A stretch of DNA of 64,000 nt from JBHBQE01 sp041776485 (GCA_041776485.1 JBHBQE010000001.1:1-64000), one strand, 5' to 3'. Shown: positions 41,273 through 50,613, numbered from the stretch's first letter. Program-made: numbers and translations. Notes: generated by a model not told the origin, from the sequence alone.

Positions 41273-41307
41273 CTTTATGCAAGGAAGCGAATAACTGCTA
41301 AGGAAAG

Positions 41308-41330
41308 CCAATTTATATATAAATTGGAGG
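41308..41330 (+). promoter_or_regulatory. Palindrome masking the fliK ribosome-binding site
   Basis: A perfect 20-base palindrome (41308-41327) can fold as an eight-pair stem with a tata loop. Its right arm includes the first four bases of the fliK ribosome site TTGGAGG (41324-41330), so folding would hide the site and reduce fliK translation. Confidence 0.55.
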
Positions 41331-41335
41331 TAGAA

Positions 41336-42736
41336 ATGACAAGTTCAAACATCAAAGATGTTTCGGTGTCAAATATTTCACAGTCAAATTCATATAATTC
41401 TTTAAAAACTAAAGAGGATACAAGGGAGAACTTTCTTTCTCTAATGTCTGACTCAGTTAAAAATCAGATGGTGGTTAATTCTGTATCCGGTACCAAGGCA
41501 ACCAATCTAAATAATGTTAGTAAGGGGTTAGGAAAGTCTGATTTTAACTCTGGTGCAGCCGAAAATAATGCGGTTGATACTGGCAAGAAACCGGATAAAT
41601 CAGAAGTTAAGGATTTGATTAAGGAGTATACCGAAGCTGTAAAAAAGGAAGTCAAGGAAAAGCTTGATATTTCGGAGGAGGAGCTTACCCTTGCTTTGGA
41701 GGAGTTAGGGCTTACGCTGGTGGACTTAAACAATCCCAATAACCTTGCACTGCTTTTTTCTAAACTTGAAGGGAGTGGTGATACCGTGGAATTATTGGTA
41801 GATTCAAACTTTAAGATTCTTTTGGATAATATTACAGAACTGACACGGGAGTTTGCTGCGGGCTTAGATATGAGTTTAGAGGAAGCAGAGAAAGTTCTTG
41901 CTGAAGGGGCTATAGAAGGAGAGGTTTTGGATATATTATCTAAGGAAATGAAAACAGATGATACTTTGGTTAAAAATTTTCAGGAGAATATTGATGTAAA
42001 TAATGAGGCCTTGGTTAAAAATCATGAGGAGTTATCTGATGATATAGAAGAGGTTAAGACTGATATTGCCAAGGTTTTAAGCTCTAAACTTCAGGAAAGC
42101 AATTCCCAAAACAGTAAAAATAATCCTCAATCCGGTGAAGACCCCGGTGCCTATGCAAAAACAGAAACAAATTTATTGGATAGGAGTGTTCCTATTGATA
42201 ATAAAGGTTTTGCTCAGGCATTAGACGGTGTTAAGCCGGTGCCCAGTATTCCTGCTTATTCCGGTATTAATCCAGCAGATATTATTAACCAGATTGTAAC
42301 TCAGGTAAGAACCAATATTACAGCTCAGGTTAGAAGTATGGAATTACAGCTAAATCCTGAAAACCTAGGGAAAATGATCATGCAAGTATCTGAAAGCGAG
42401 GGTCAGATTACTGCAAAATTTTTTACTGCCAATGAGTCGGTTAAGGCTGCTTTGGAGGGTGCTATAGCCTCTCTGATAGAAAAGCTTAATGAGCAGGGGG
42501 TAAAGGTGGATGCCGTTTCTGTAAGTGTTTCTGCCCATGAATTCGAAGAAAATCTCGAAAAGAATTTTATGGGAAATCAGGGTGAGGATTCCCCAAATAA
42601 TAGAGAAAATAGTTTCAGTGACGGTATAAATTTAGGTGATGAAAGCTATATGGAGGATAGGATACTTAGTGAAGAGGAAGCCCTTACCGTCAGTATGATG
42701 AAAACCTATGGAAACACTGTTAACTTTAAGGCATAA
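41336..42736 (+). CDS. fliK: Flagellar hook-length control protein FliK
   Basis: A protein of about 466 residues. The N-terminal two thirds is hydrophilic and rich in Ser, Asn, Glu and Lys. The C-terminal part holds the Flg_hook domain: QVRSMELQLNPENLGKMIMQ and the following VKAALEGAIASLIEKLNEQG. FliK is a secreted ruler that sets hook length and switches FlhB specificity. I use ATG 41336, five bases after TTGGAGG, rather than the TTG inside that site at 41324. A 20-base palindrome overlaps the ribosome site. Confidence 0.92.
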   Translation: MTSSNIKDVSVSNISQSNSYNSLKTKEDTRENFLSLMSDSVKNQMVVNSVSGTKATNLNNVSKGLGKSDFNSGAAENNAVDTGKKPDKSEVKDLIKEYTEAVKKEVKEKLDISEEELTLALEELGLTLVDLNNPNNLALLFSKLEGSGDTVELLVDSNFKILLDNITELTREFAAGLDMSLEEAEKVLAEGAIEGEVLDILSKEMKTDDTLVKNFQENIDVNNEALVKNHEELSDDIEEVKTDIAKVLSSKLQESNSQNSKNNPQSGEDPGAYAKTETNLLDRSVPIDNKGFAQALDGVKPVPSIPAYSGINPADIINQIVTQVRTNITAQVRSMELQLNPENLGKMIMQVSESEGQITAKFFTANESVKAALEGAIASLIEKLNEQGVKVDAVSVSVSAHEFEENLEKNFMGNQGEDSPNNRENSFSDGINLGDESYMEDRILSEEEALTVSMMKTYGNTVNFKA

Positions 42737-42804
42737 ATTCCGATATATAAATAGATGAATGCCGGTTCATATTAATAATAAATTTTCAAGAAAGGAGATG
42801 AGGT

Positions 42805-43446
42805 ATGTCCATAGTTTTACCGATTGATCATGGTAAAATACCGGAGAAGCCAAGTACCCAGGAGTCTGAGCAGAGAACCAAAAATAAAGAGAGTAAGGAT
42901 ATGTTTATGAAGCTTCTGGTGGCGGAAATGCAGCATCAGGATCCGCTGGAGCCTACAGACAACTCTCAATACGTACAACAGCTATACTCCATGTCCCAGA
43001 CAGAATCTGTACTTTCAGTTCAGGAAGATGTTGAGGAAATGACAGTAAAAAGCCTTGTAGGTAAGTTTGTATCTGTAAGAGATCCGAAGAATGAAAGCTT
43101 TGGCGAGGGAAAGGTTGATTCTGTAGCTAAGCTTGATGGTGTTTGGAAGATAAGCATTAACGGAGAGGTTTATCCTGCCAGTGGTATTCAGGAAATTCAT
43201 GATACAGAATATTATCTTACAGTAACTACGGCGGAAGCATTAAAGGGTATGATAGATAAGCTTCCACTGGAGGAAAATCTGGGACTTAGTGACAAGGCAG
43301 ATTTGGAAAACGCAGTTAAGGTATTTAATTCTCTAAGTGACAGGGGTAAGGGCTTTTTAACAATTGATGCGGTTAAAAAATTAAATGCATTAGTTGCCAG
43401 GATGAATGTTTTGACTAAGGCTGATGAGGGAAATTCAGGTTCATAG
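42805..43446 (+). CDS. flgD: Flagellar hook-assembly (capping) protein FlgD
   Basis: A 213-residue hook cap protein. The conserved N-terminal segment MFMKLLVAEMQHQDPLEPTD with QYVQQLYSMSQTE is clear. A middle region (LVGKFVSVRD...SINGEVYPASGIQEIHD) resembles the usual FlgD core, but the C-terminus is a short helical extension. It acts at the growing hook tip. Ribosome site aaaggagatgagg precedes the ATG. It lies between fliK and a small operon protein, the normal Firmicute order. Confidence 0.93.
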   Translation: MSIVLPIDHGKIPEKPSTQESEQRTKNKESKDMFMKLLVAEMQHQDPLEPTDNSQYVQQLYSMSQTESVLSVQEDVEEMTVKSLVGKFVSVRDPKNESFGEGKVDSVAKLDGVWKISINGEVYPASGIQEIHDTEYYLTVTTAEALKGMIDKLPLEENLGLSDKADLENAVKVFNSLSDRGKGFLTIDAVKKLNALVARMNVLTKADEGNSGS

Positions 43447-43467
43447 AAATTACAGAAAGGTAAGGCA

Positions 43468-43842
43468 ATGATAAGAGTTAATTCAATAGAAAATAATGCC
43501 CAATATATCCTTTCTAATACAGACAAACTGAATACTGTTGAAAGTAAAGGAAAGGAATCCTTTAGCAATGTTCTTGAAAATACTCTTTATGGATTAAAAT
43601 TTTCAAAGCACGCAAGTAAAAGGTTAGATGAGAGAAATCTTAATCTTACAAAGGAGCAGGCTAAAAGATTAAACGATGGCGTAATGCGAGCCAGCAAAAA
43701 GGGAATACGGGATTCTCTAATGATAATGGATTCTATGGCATTGATAGTAAATATACCAAGCAATACGGTAGTGACAGCTATAAACAGGGAGGAGTCCATG
43801 GATAAGATATTTACAAACATTGACGGAGCCGTGATTATATAG
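43468..43842 (+). CDS. Flagellar operon protein (TIGR02530 type)
   Basis: A 124-residue conserved protein found between flgD and flgE in Firmicute flagellar operons (family known as TIGR02530). Its core reads LKFSKHASKRLDERNLNLTK, then RASKKGIRDSLMIMDSMALI and NTVVTAINREES...VFTNIDGA-like ending KIFTNIDGAVII. No enzymatic motif is visible and no function is established. The constant position suggests a role in hook assembly or in its control. Confidence 0.85.
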   Translation: MIRVNSIENNAQYILSNTDKLNTVESKGKESFSNVLENTLYGLKFSKHASKRLDERNLNLTKEQAKRLNDGVMRASKKGIRDSLMIMDSMALIVNIPSNTVVTAINREESMDKIFTNIDGAVII

Positions 43843-43913
43843 CCGGACCTTAGGGAGGCTTATCTACGGATTGACAGATGTAGAATTCGCGGAATATTAG
43901 GAGGAAATGCCTT

Positions 43914-45599
43914 ATGATGAGGTCACTTTTTTCAGGTGTTGCAGGGCTTAGAACACACCAGTCCAAAATGGACGTTATAGGTAATAATATAGCCAATGTA
44001 AACACAGTTGGATTTAAGTCCAGTGCAGTTACATTTCAGGATATCATGTATCAAACCACCTCAGGAGCTTCGGGTGCAACGCAGACCCTTGGAGGTGTAA
44101 ATGCGAAACAGACCGGTCTTGGTGTAACCAGCGGTGCAACAAAAATATTAATTGAACAGGGGGGCGCAGCCCAGTCTACCGGACAAGCCTTTGATCTTAG
44201 ATTTACGGACCAAAGCTCCACAAATTTCTTTATTGTAAGTAATGGTTCCAGTAATTTATTTACAAGAGCAGGCACATTTTATATAGACGGTGCAGGAAAC
44301 CTTGCCATGACTACTACAGGTTATATGGTAATGGGGTGGCAGTATAATGAGGAAACAGCTTCTATTCGCAGGGATACGGTTTCACCCCTTAGGATTATGG
44401 CACCGGAAAATCGTACCTCTACGCCTGAGTGGACTACGGATATTCATAGTGCAGGGGTTTTAGACAAAAATAATAAGGATATTGTAAGTGAGTCAGGATA
44501 TGTAAACTCTCTTACAGTGTATGACAATTTGGGTTATGCCTATACAGTAAGATTTTCCACAAGACTTTTCGACGGAAATGAACAGCAGTATACTACAAAA
44601 CTTGATTCTATAAAGGATGCCAACGGTAATGATATACTTGCCAACTACATAAGCGGAGGCGGAAGTCTGTCAGATGTATTTGGTGATGCAGGCGGAAGTG
44701 AAAAGGTAACTTATGATATCACCAACAAATCCAGATATCCTCTTGTAAACGGACAGGTTACATATACGACAGGAGGCAAAACCTACTATATGGCACTGCC
44801 TGCCGGCTTTTCTGTAAACGGATCAGGTGATGTTATAGTTAATTTCCGTGAGAATCCTGACGGTACAGGTAATCCGATACCCGCACCCAATGAGGTGAAG
44901 GCATCAAGCCTGTATGGTATTGATAATGCCAAGATATTTGGATATATATCTCCCGGTAGTGGTGCCACATTAACTGTAAATGGAAACGGACAGTTAACCG
45001 TGGAATATCCTGCAACTAACTATAAGCTAAATTTTGATAAGACATTTGGAACACTGGTTTCTGCAGGAAATGTTGGCGGAACATCGGTTATGCTTAATCT
45101 GTCTGTGTTGGGTGATGCTTTCTCAAATGTAAATGTTAATTATGCTTCATCTCTTGCATATGATAATGGTGCGGTTTGTACCTTTTCAATGGATAGAGGT
45201 CAGCTGGGCAATATCACCCTTGGAGCAGGAAGAAAGCTCGGTGCATTAACGGGACTGTCTGTAAGTCAGGATGGAACCATATGGGGTTCATATGACAATG
45301 GTACCAACAGATGCTTAGGGCAGATTCCGGTGGCAAGGTTTGCCAATGCTTCCGGTTTGGAGTCCTTGGGTAATAACTGCTATGCCACCACCAGAAACTC
45401 CGGTGATTTTGATGGAATAGGCGTGGATGTTACCGCTGACGGTGGCAAGATAAATTCAGGACAGCTGGAAATGTCCAATGTGGATCTTTCTCAGGAATTT
45501 ACAGATATGATAACCACTCAGCGTGGCTTCCAGGCAAATTCCAGAATAATAACTGTTTCCGATACCATGTTAGAGGAGCTTACAAATCTGAAGAGGTAA
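43914..45599 (+). CDS. flgE: Flagellar hook protein FlgE
   Basis: A 561-residue hook subunit. The N-terminal rod/hook motif (SLFSGVAGLRTHQSKMDVIG, NNIANVNTVGFKSS) and the C-terminal helix (SQEFTDMITTQRGFQANSRI) frame a long, variable surface region rich in Gly, Thr and Asn. It is larger than enteric FlgE, as is common in clostridia. A duplicated ATG at 43914/43917 follows taggaggaaa. A terminator follows, which makes flgE the end of the first half of the locus. Confidence 0.95.
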   Translation: MMRSLFSGVAGLRTHQSKMDVIGNNIANVNTVGFKSSAVTFQDIMYQTTSGASGATQTLGGVNAKQTGLGVTSGATKILIEQGGAAQSTGQAFDLRFTDQSSTNFFIVSNGSSNLFTRAGTFYIDGAGNLAMTTTGYMVMGWQYNEETASIRRDTVSPLRIMAPENRTSTPEWTTDIHSAGVLDKNNKDIVSESGYVNSLTVYDNLGYAYTVRFSTRLFDGNEQQYTTKLDSIKDANGNDILANYISGGGSLSDVFGDAGGSEKVTYDITNKSRYPLVNGQVTYTTGGKTYYMALPAGFSVNGSGDVIVNFRENPDGTGNPIPAPNEVKASSLYGIDNAKIFGYISPGSGATLTVNGNGQLTVEYPATNYKLNFDKTFGTLVSAGNVGGTSVMLNLSVLGDAFSNVNVNYASSLAYDNGAVCTFSMDRGQLGNITLGAGRKLGALTGLSVSQDGTIWGSYDNGTNRCLGQIPVARFANASGLESLGNNCYATTRNSGDFDGIGVDVTADGGKINSGQLEMSNVDLSQEFTDMITTQRGFQANSRIITVSDTMLEELTNLKR

Positions 45600-45635
45600 T
45601 AAAAGTGTATACTTTTAATATATATTCCTTACACG

Positions 45636-45663
45636 CAGGGGCAAATGCCCCTGTGATTTATTT
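45636..45663 (+). terminator. Hairpin terminator after flgE
   Basis: Perfect eight-base GC-rich arms caggggca (45636-45643) and tgcccctg (45646-45653) with a two-base gap, extendable by outer pairs, are followed by tgatttattt. It divides the fla/che locus into two transcription units. Confidence 0.75.
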
Positions 45664-45692
45664 AGGTATCTAGTACAATATATAAAAAAAAG

Positions 45693-45721
45693 TAGACAAG
45701 AAACACAAAATATAGTATGAT
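45693..45721 (+). promoter_or_regulatory. Putative sigma-A promoter of the motA-cheD unit
   Basis: TAGACA (45693-45698), 17-base spacer, TATGAT (45716-45721). It gives a leader of about 110 bases that contains copy B of the structured element. No sigma-28 type sequence was seen. Confidence 0.65.
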
Positions 45722-45774
45722 AACAAAGATTTTAAGGAATCTTTTATAAATTATTTCATATAAAATGTGTGAAA

Positions 45775-45832
45775 GCGAGAGCATTCACGAGTAGTGGTCA
45801 CTATGTGATTATTACAGTAAATAAAGGAGAAT
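45775..45832 (+). promoter_or_regulatory. Structured leader element, copy B (before motA)
   Basis: It has the same architecture as copy A at 30127-30187: outer arm tcac/gtga (45785-45788 with 45805-45808), a two-base left bulge, and a five-pair inner arm gtagt/actat (45791-45795 with 45800-45804) closing on ggtc. The string gtgattattacagta and the ribosome site follow. Relative to copy A one inner pair changes from C-G to T-A and one from G-C to G-T, so pairing is kept. Confidence 0.5.
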
Positions 45833-45836
45833 AATT

Positions 45837-46622
45837 TTGGATATAGCTTCCATTGCTGGGTTATTATTGGGCGTTGTAGTATTTGTATATGGTGTTATTT
45901 CAGGTGGTTCCAGTCTTGGAATATTCTTTGATTTTCCATCAATACTTATAACATTTTTCGGTTCATTGACCTCATGTCTTTCAAGCTTTAAATTAGCGGA
46001 TTTTATAAATGGTTTTGCTTCTATCAGATTGATTATGAAAGATCCACCAGGGTGCGACCCTACAGAGGTTATTAAGAATATTATGAGTATGGCAAATATT
46101 GCAAGAAAAGAGGGTTTGCTTGCTCTGGAGGAAAGCGCTCAATCCTTAGATGATGAATTTTTGAAAAAAGGGATTATGCTGGTGGTGGACGGAACTGATG
46201 CAGAGCTTGTACGAGCTATTCTTGAAAATGACATGGATTCCACCAATGACAGACATAAAAGAGCTATTGCTTTCTGGGAGAAATGGGCAGAAATGGGACC
46301 CGCCTGGGGTATGATAGGTACTCTTATAGGCCTTGTTATTATGCTTCAGAATATGTCAGATGCTTCGTCAATCGGCCCGGCAATGGCGGTGGCTTTGCTT
46401 ACCACATTATATGGATCTTTGATTGCTAACTGGCTTGCCAGCCCCGTTGCCGCCAAGCTGGCTTTAAATAATGATATTGAATATGCTGTAAGAACAGTTG
46501 CAGTGGAGGGATTGCTTTCTATACAGGCGGGAGAAAACCCGAGAGTTATTGAGGAAAAGCTTAAAACTTTCCTTGCACCTAAAATAAGAGAGTCAATGGG
46601 TGCAGGAAGTGGAGGAGAGTAA
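45837..46622 (+). CDS. motA: Flagellar motor stator protein MotA
   Basis: A 261-residue stator subunit with four transmembrane helices (two near the N-terminus, two after residue 155) and the large cytoplasmic loop that contacts FliG. The loop contains RKEGLLALEESAQSLDDEFL and the motif WAEMGPAWGMIGTLIGLVIM follows. MotA with MotB forms the ion channel that drives rotation. The start is TTG at 45837 with aaaggag upstream. It overlaps motB by one base. Confidence 0.96.
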   Translation: MDIASIAGLLLGVVVFVYGVISGGSSLGIFFDFPSILITFFGSLTSCLSSFKLADFINGFASIRLIMKDPPGCDPTEVIKNIMSMANIARKEGLLALEESAQSLDDEFLKKGIMLVVDGTDAELVRAILENDMDSTNDRHKRAIAFWEKWAEMGPAWGMIGTLIGLVIMLQNMSDASSIGPAMAVALLTTLYGSLIANWLASPVAAKLALNNDIEYAVRTVAVEGLLSIQAGENPRVIEEKLKTFLAPKIRESMGAGSGGE

Positions 46623-47554
46623 TGGCGAAAAAGCAGGAAGATCCACCTAAGGGTGCCCCGGCATGGATGGCTACATTCTCCGATTTGATGAATTTGTTAT
46701 TATGCTTTTTTGTTTTACTTTTTTCGATGTCATCGGTGGATGCAGCCAAATATGACCTGGTTGTTAATTCACTTAAGTCAGCCTTTTCTGTATTAAATGC
46801 AGGAGGTTCCTCGGTGCTGGAAGGCACATTGATAGGCTCCGGAGTCAGCCAAATGCCGGATTACTCCAACTATTTTGGAGATACGTTGTATGACTCTGAG
46901 GGAAATGAGGCTGAGGACGGTGAAGACCGAGATTTAATTGAGGGCGGCGGAGTAACCAGTGAGAGCAACCGTGAGGCATTATCTGATAATACCGACAGCT
47001 CGGAAAGCGAGAACGCAGGTGCACCGATGTCCACAAGTCAGGCACAGGAGCTTCTGGAGAAAAAGGCTCTGGAGGAAAGCGAAAATATGGCTGAAAATAT
47101 TGGTCAGCTTGCTAAGGAATATGGTTTGCAGGACAGTGTGGAAATAGATTATAATGGAGATTATGTCAGGCTAACCTTAAACGGAGCATTACTCTTTGAC
47201 TCGGGAAAGGCGGAAATTAAGTCAGGAGCCTATGGAGTGGTGGATAATATAGGAAAAATACTTAATTCCTATGGTGATTGTTTAGTTGAGGTGGAGGGAC
47301 ATAGTGACAATGTTCCCATTAAGTCAGGGAAGTATGAGAATAATGATGTTCTTTCCATGTATAGGGCATTATCTCTTGCAGACAGATTAAGAGAGGTGAG
47401 TACCATTAATCCCGGCAATATTAAGTCCAGCGGCAGAGGCGATTACGCACCTATAGCAGACAATTCCACACCTGAGGGGAGATCCAGGAACAGACGTGTG
47501 GAAATAATTATACATAATTCCTATACATCCAAGGCATTACAGTCTGAACAATAA
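46622..47554 (+). CDS. motB: Flagellar motor stator protein MotB (OmpA domain)
   Basis: A 310-residue stator anchor. The short N-terminus precedes a single transmembrane helix containing the essential ion-binding Asp21 (ATFSDLMNLLLCFFVLLFSM). A long acidic, Ser/Glu-rich plug and linker region (about residues 80-150) follows, then an OmpA-type peptidoglycan-binding domain (VEVEGHSDNVPI, RGDYAPIADNSTPEGRSRNR). All expected features are present. Coupling ion (proton or sodium) cannot be told from this. Confidence 0.95.
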   Translation: MAKKQEDPPKGAPAWMATFSDLMNLLLCFFVLLFSMSSVDAAKYDLVVNSLKSAFSVLNAGGSSVLEGTLIGSGVSQMPDYSNYFGDTLYDSEGNEAEDGEDRDLIEGGGVTSESNREALSDNTDSSESENAGAPMSTSQAQELLEKKALEESENMAENIGQLAKEYGLQDSVEIDYNGDYVRLTLNGALLFDSGKAEIKSGAYGVVDNIGKILNSYGDCLVEVEGHSDNVPIKSGKYENNDVLSMYRALSLADRLREVSTINPGNIKSSGRGDYAPIADNSTPEGRSRNRRVEIIIHNSYTSKALQSEQ

Positions 47555-47570
47555 TTGAACGGAGAATTAT

Positions 47571-48089
47571 ATGAAAAATACGCTTTTAACATTAATAACA
47601 TTTTCTTTAGTTCTGGTTAATCTGGTACTTAATGTTATTATAGTGGTAACGGTATTGCCCGCTGTAAATAATATGAACTCTTTGGTAACCAGGATCGGTA
47701 CTGCAATTGATTTGGATATTCAATCAGGGGGCGATGCTTCAGGGGGTGCTGAAATAACGATGGATTCCGTTACTCCTGTTTTATTGCAGGGGGACATTAC
47801 GGCTAACCTTAAGGATAGCGGAGATGGGGAAAATCATGTTATTTCCATAAGTGGAGTTACCATATTGCTTAATAATAATTCCAGTGTATTTGATACCTAT
47901 TCAGACCTTACTCAGTATGAAAGCATTATAGCTGCCGAAATTCAAAAGATAGTGGCAGGATATACCTACGAGGAAATAAAAAATCAGGAAACAGTTGTTG
48001 AGGCACAGGAAAGAATTACAGAAAATCTAAACACTATGTTTGGAAGTGATTTAATAACCAAGGTAACTTTTAAAGCAATTAGCAGCTAG
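47571..48089 (+). CDS. fliL: Flagellar basal-body-associated protein FliL
   Basis: A 172-residue single-span membrane protein: one N-terminal helix (about residues 5-30, LITFSLVLVNLVLNVIIVVT) and a periplasmic stomatin-like domain (about 70-170) ending with AQERITENLNTMFGSDLITK, as in FliL. FliL rings surround stators and support their activation. Position between motB and fliM agrees. Sequence is divergent, so the call rests on topology, C-terminus and context. Confidence 0.85.
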   Translation: MKNTLLTLITFSLVLVNLVLNVIIVVTVLPAVNNMNSLVTRIGTAIDLDIQSGGDASGGAEITMDSVTPVLLQGDITANLKDSGDGENHVISISGVTILLNNNSSVFDTYSDLTQYESIIAAEIQKIVAGYTYEEIKNQETVVEAQERITENLNTMFGSDLITKVTFKAISS

Positions 48090-48103
48090 GTGCAGAGGAA
48101 TTT

Positions 48104-49084
48104 ATGAGTGATGTTTTATCCCAAAATGAAATAGACAGTCTTTTACAGGCACTTAATAGCGGTGAGGTAGATGCTGAAGAGATGAAGAAGGAGCCTGCCA
48201 AAGTCATTAAAGATTATGACTTTGCCAGACCATCTAAGTTTTCAAAGGAACACCTTAGAACTCTTGAGAATATTTTTGAGCATTACGGGAGGCTTATTTC
48301 TACTCATCTGCCTATTTATCTTAGGAAAAATGTCAGCGTTGAAGTGATGAATTCAGAAGCTCTTACATATTTTGAATTTTCAAATTCTCTTTCAAATCCA
48401 TCACTACTGGGGATAATTCATTATCCGCCGTTGGATGGAAATATAATAATGGAAATAGCTACTAAGCTCGGTTATACAATGGTAGACAGAATGTTAGGAG
48501 GCGAGGGACTGCCATTAGAGAAGACAAGGGATTTTTCAGAGATAGAGCTTCTTATTATTGAAAGAATAATGACAAGTTGTGCAGAGCTTTTAAGGGAGCC
48601 GCTTATTTCCGTTGTGGACGGAAGCCCCAGATTGGACAGGATTGAAACAAATCCTCAGTTTGCGCAAATTATTTCTCCTAACGAGATGATTGCCATTGTT
48701 ACTTTAAATATTAAAATTGGTGAAATAGAGGGATTGATGAATATTTGTCTTCCCTATTTGACTTTAGAGTCGGTAATAGATAGACTTAACACTAAGTTTT
48801 GGTACTCTAATCAGCAGGAAAAATCCTCAGATGATTTTGATGAGGAAATTGAGTCAATTATTTCCAGAAGCAATGTTCCAGTTTCTGCTGTACTAGGCAA
48901 AACCAGAATACACGTATCTGATTTTGCTGGATTACAGGTGGGTGATGTAATTAGGCTCAATCGTAAGGTAGAGGATGAACTTGATATTTATGTTGGCTCT
49001 ATGAAGAAGTTTACGGCTCTTCCCGGTGCTGCCGGTAGGAATTACGCTGTTAGAGTTATGACTGTTCAAAAGGAGGAAGAGTAG
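48104..49084 (+). CDS. fliM: Flagellar motor switch protein FliM
   Basis: A 326-residue C-ring protein. The N-terminal CheY-P binding peptide (LSQNEIDSLLQAL) is followed by a CheC-like middle domain (KVIKDYDFARPSKFSKEHLR at its start) and a C-terminal SpoA domain (VLGKTRIHVSDFAGLQVGDV). It passes the chemotaxis signal to FliG. It ends two bases before the fliY start. Confidence 0.97.
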   Translation: MSDVLSQNEIDSLLQALNSGEVDAEEMKKEPAKVIKDYDFARPSKFSKEHLRTLENIFEHYGRLISTHLPIYLRKNVSVEVMNSEALTYFEFSNSLSNPSLLGIIHYPPLDGNIIMEIATKLGYTMVDRMLGGEGLPLEKTRDFSEIELLIIERIMTSCAELLREPLISVVDGSPRLDRIETNPQFAQIISPNEMIAIVTLNIKIGEIEGLMNICLPYLTLESVIDRLNTKFWYSNQQEKSSDDFDEEIESIISRSNVPVSAVLGKTRIHVSDFAGLQVGDVIRLNRKVEDELDIYVGSMKKFTALPGAAGRNYAVRVMTVQKEEE

Positions 49085-49085
49085 G

Positions 49086-50237
49086 ATGGGGGATTCCACC
49101 CTTTCCCAAGAAGAAATAAATGCACTGTTTGCAAATCCGGGGGATTCCTCCGTCGGAGAAACAGAGGCAAAGTCTGGCCTTAGTGCGGATGAAATTGACG
49201 TTATTGGAGAGGCCTCCAACATTAGTATGGGTTCCGCTGCAACAGCGTTATTTGCTTTAGTTAATAATAGAGTTGAAATATCTACTCCGGTGGTTTCAGC
49301 CTCAACTTGGGAAGAAACTCTGTTAGAATATGATGATAGACCCTGTGTATTGGTTAAAATAGCCTATACCAAGGGATTACACGGCAGCAATGTGCTGGTG
49401 CTGAAGGAAAGTGATGTAAAGATTATCACTGACCTTATGATGGGAGGAGACGGAACTAATATTTCAGACCCCATAAGTGATTTGCACTTATCTGCTATAA
49501 GCGAAGCAATGAACCAGATGATGGGGGCAAGTGCAACCTCCCTCTCATCAATGCTTAGTATGATGGTGGATATTACGCCTCCTGTTGCAAGGCTTATTGC
49601 AAAGGATGAGGAACCCCCTGTTTCAGAAATTGACAAATTTTTAGAGGGTACCTTTGTTAAAATAAAATTTAACCTAATAATTGATAATCTCGTGGATTCT
49701 CATATTATGCAGCTATATCCTATACCTTTGGCAAGGGATATGGTGGATATGATATCCGGTAATATGAGATCTGATGTGGATTCAACTGTGGATGAAACGG
49801 CTTTTGTACAGCCGATGGAAGATGTAAGTCCTGCTCCTATGGCAGCTGCACCGACACCTGCACCACAGCAGGCGCAACCGGGACCTGCTCCCATGCCACA
49901 ACAAGCACAGGTAATGCAAATGAATCAACCAATACAAGAGTCTGTAAATATACAGCAGGCAGAATTTACACCGTTTGCTCAGGGTATGCCTCTGCAATAC
50001 TCCCATGAAAATATTGATTTAATCATGGACGTTCCCCTGGAGGTTACAGTTGAGCTTGGCAGAACTGCAAAATCAATTGAAGAAATCCTTGATTTTGCCC
50101 CCGGAACTATTATAGAATTAAACAAGATTGCGGGAGAGCCGATAGATGTTCTAGTGAATGGTAAATACGTTGCGAAGGGCGAAGTAGTGGTTATAGAGGA
50201 AGCCTTTGGCGTACGTATTACAGAGATAACAAAGTAA
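49086..50237 (+). CDS. fliY: Flagellar switch phosphatase FliY (CheC-like + FliN domains)
   Basis: A 383-residue fusion typical of Firmicutes. An N-terminal CheY-binding peptide (LSQEEINALFA) precedes a CheC-like domain with both phosphatase motifs intact (DVIGEASN near residue 38 and SAISEAMN near 138), then a Gln/Pro/Ala-rich linker (about 235-285) and a C-terminal FliN/SpoA domain (DVPLEVTVELGRTAKSIEEI). It belongs to the C-ring and removes phosphate from CheY-P at the motor. Together with CheC downstream this gives two CheY-P phosphatases. Confidence 0.95.
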   Translation: MGDSTLSQEEINALFANPGDSSVGETEAKSGLSADEIDVIGEASNISMGSAATALFALVNNRVEISTPVVSASTWEETLLEYDDRPCVLVKIAYTKGLHGSNVLVLKESDVKIITDLMMGGDGTNISDPISDLHLSAISEAMNQMMGASATSLSSMLSMMVDITPPVARLIAKDEEPPVSEIDKFLEGTFVKIKFNLIIDNLVDSHIMQLYPIPLARDMVDMISGNMRSDVDSTVDETAFVQPMEDVSPAPMAAAPTPAPQQAQPGPAPMPQQAQVMQMNQPIQESVNIQQAEFTPFAQGMPLQYSHENIDLIMDVPLEVTVELGRTAKSIEEILDFAPGTIIELNKIAGEPIDVLVNGKYVAKGEVVVIEEAFGVRITEITK

Positions 50238-50250
50238 AAGGAGACAGATA

Positions 50251-50613
50251 ATGGGCAAGAATGTTTTAATTTGTGATGATGCAGCTTTTATGAGAATGAT
50301 GATTAAGGACATACTCTCAAAGAATGGCTACAACGTTGTAGGCGAAGCTGAAAATGGGCAAAAGGCCATTGAAGTGTACAATGAAACACACCCTGACCTT
50401 GTGCTTATGGATATTACCATGCCAGAATTAGACGGTATCGGTGCCCTTAAGGGAATCCGTGCAGCAGATCCTAATGCCTGTGTAATTATGTGCTCAGCGA
50501 TGGGACAGCAGGCAATGGTTATTGATGCTATTCAGTCCGGCGCAAAGGATTTTATTGTTAAACCTTTCCAGGCAGAGAGAGTATTAGAAGCAGTTAAAAA
50601 GGTTATAGGATAG
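50251..50613 (+). CDS. cheY: Chemotaxis response regulator CheY
   Basis: A 120-residue single receiver domain. The acidic pair Asp9-Asp10, phospho-acceptor Asp54 (VLMDITMPELDG), conserved Ser in IMCSAMGQ and Lys in FIVKPFQ are all present. CheA phosphorylates it and it then binds FliM and FliY. Its place inside the motor operon, between fliY and fliO, is standard for Firmicutes. Strong ribosome site aaaggagaca. Confidence 0.97.
   Translation: MGKNVLICDDAAFMRMMIKDILSKNGYNVVGEAENGQKAIEVYNETHPDLVLMDITMPELDGIGALKGIRAADPNACVIMCSAMGQQAMVIDAIQSGAKDFIVKPFQAERVLEAVKKVIG

Noticed and set aside
43876..43910. Promoter TTGACA ... AATATT before flgE
   Set aside because: The -10 is weak and the start point would fall inside the flgE ribosome site; it lies within a dense operon.
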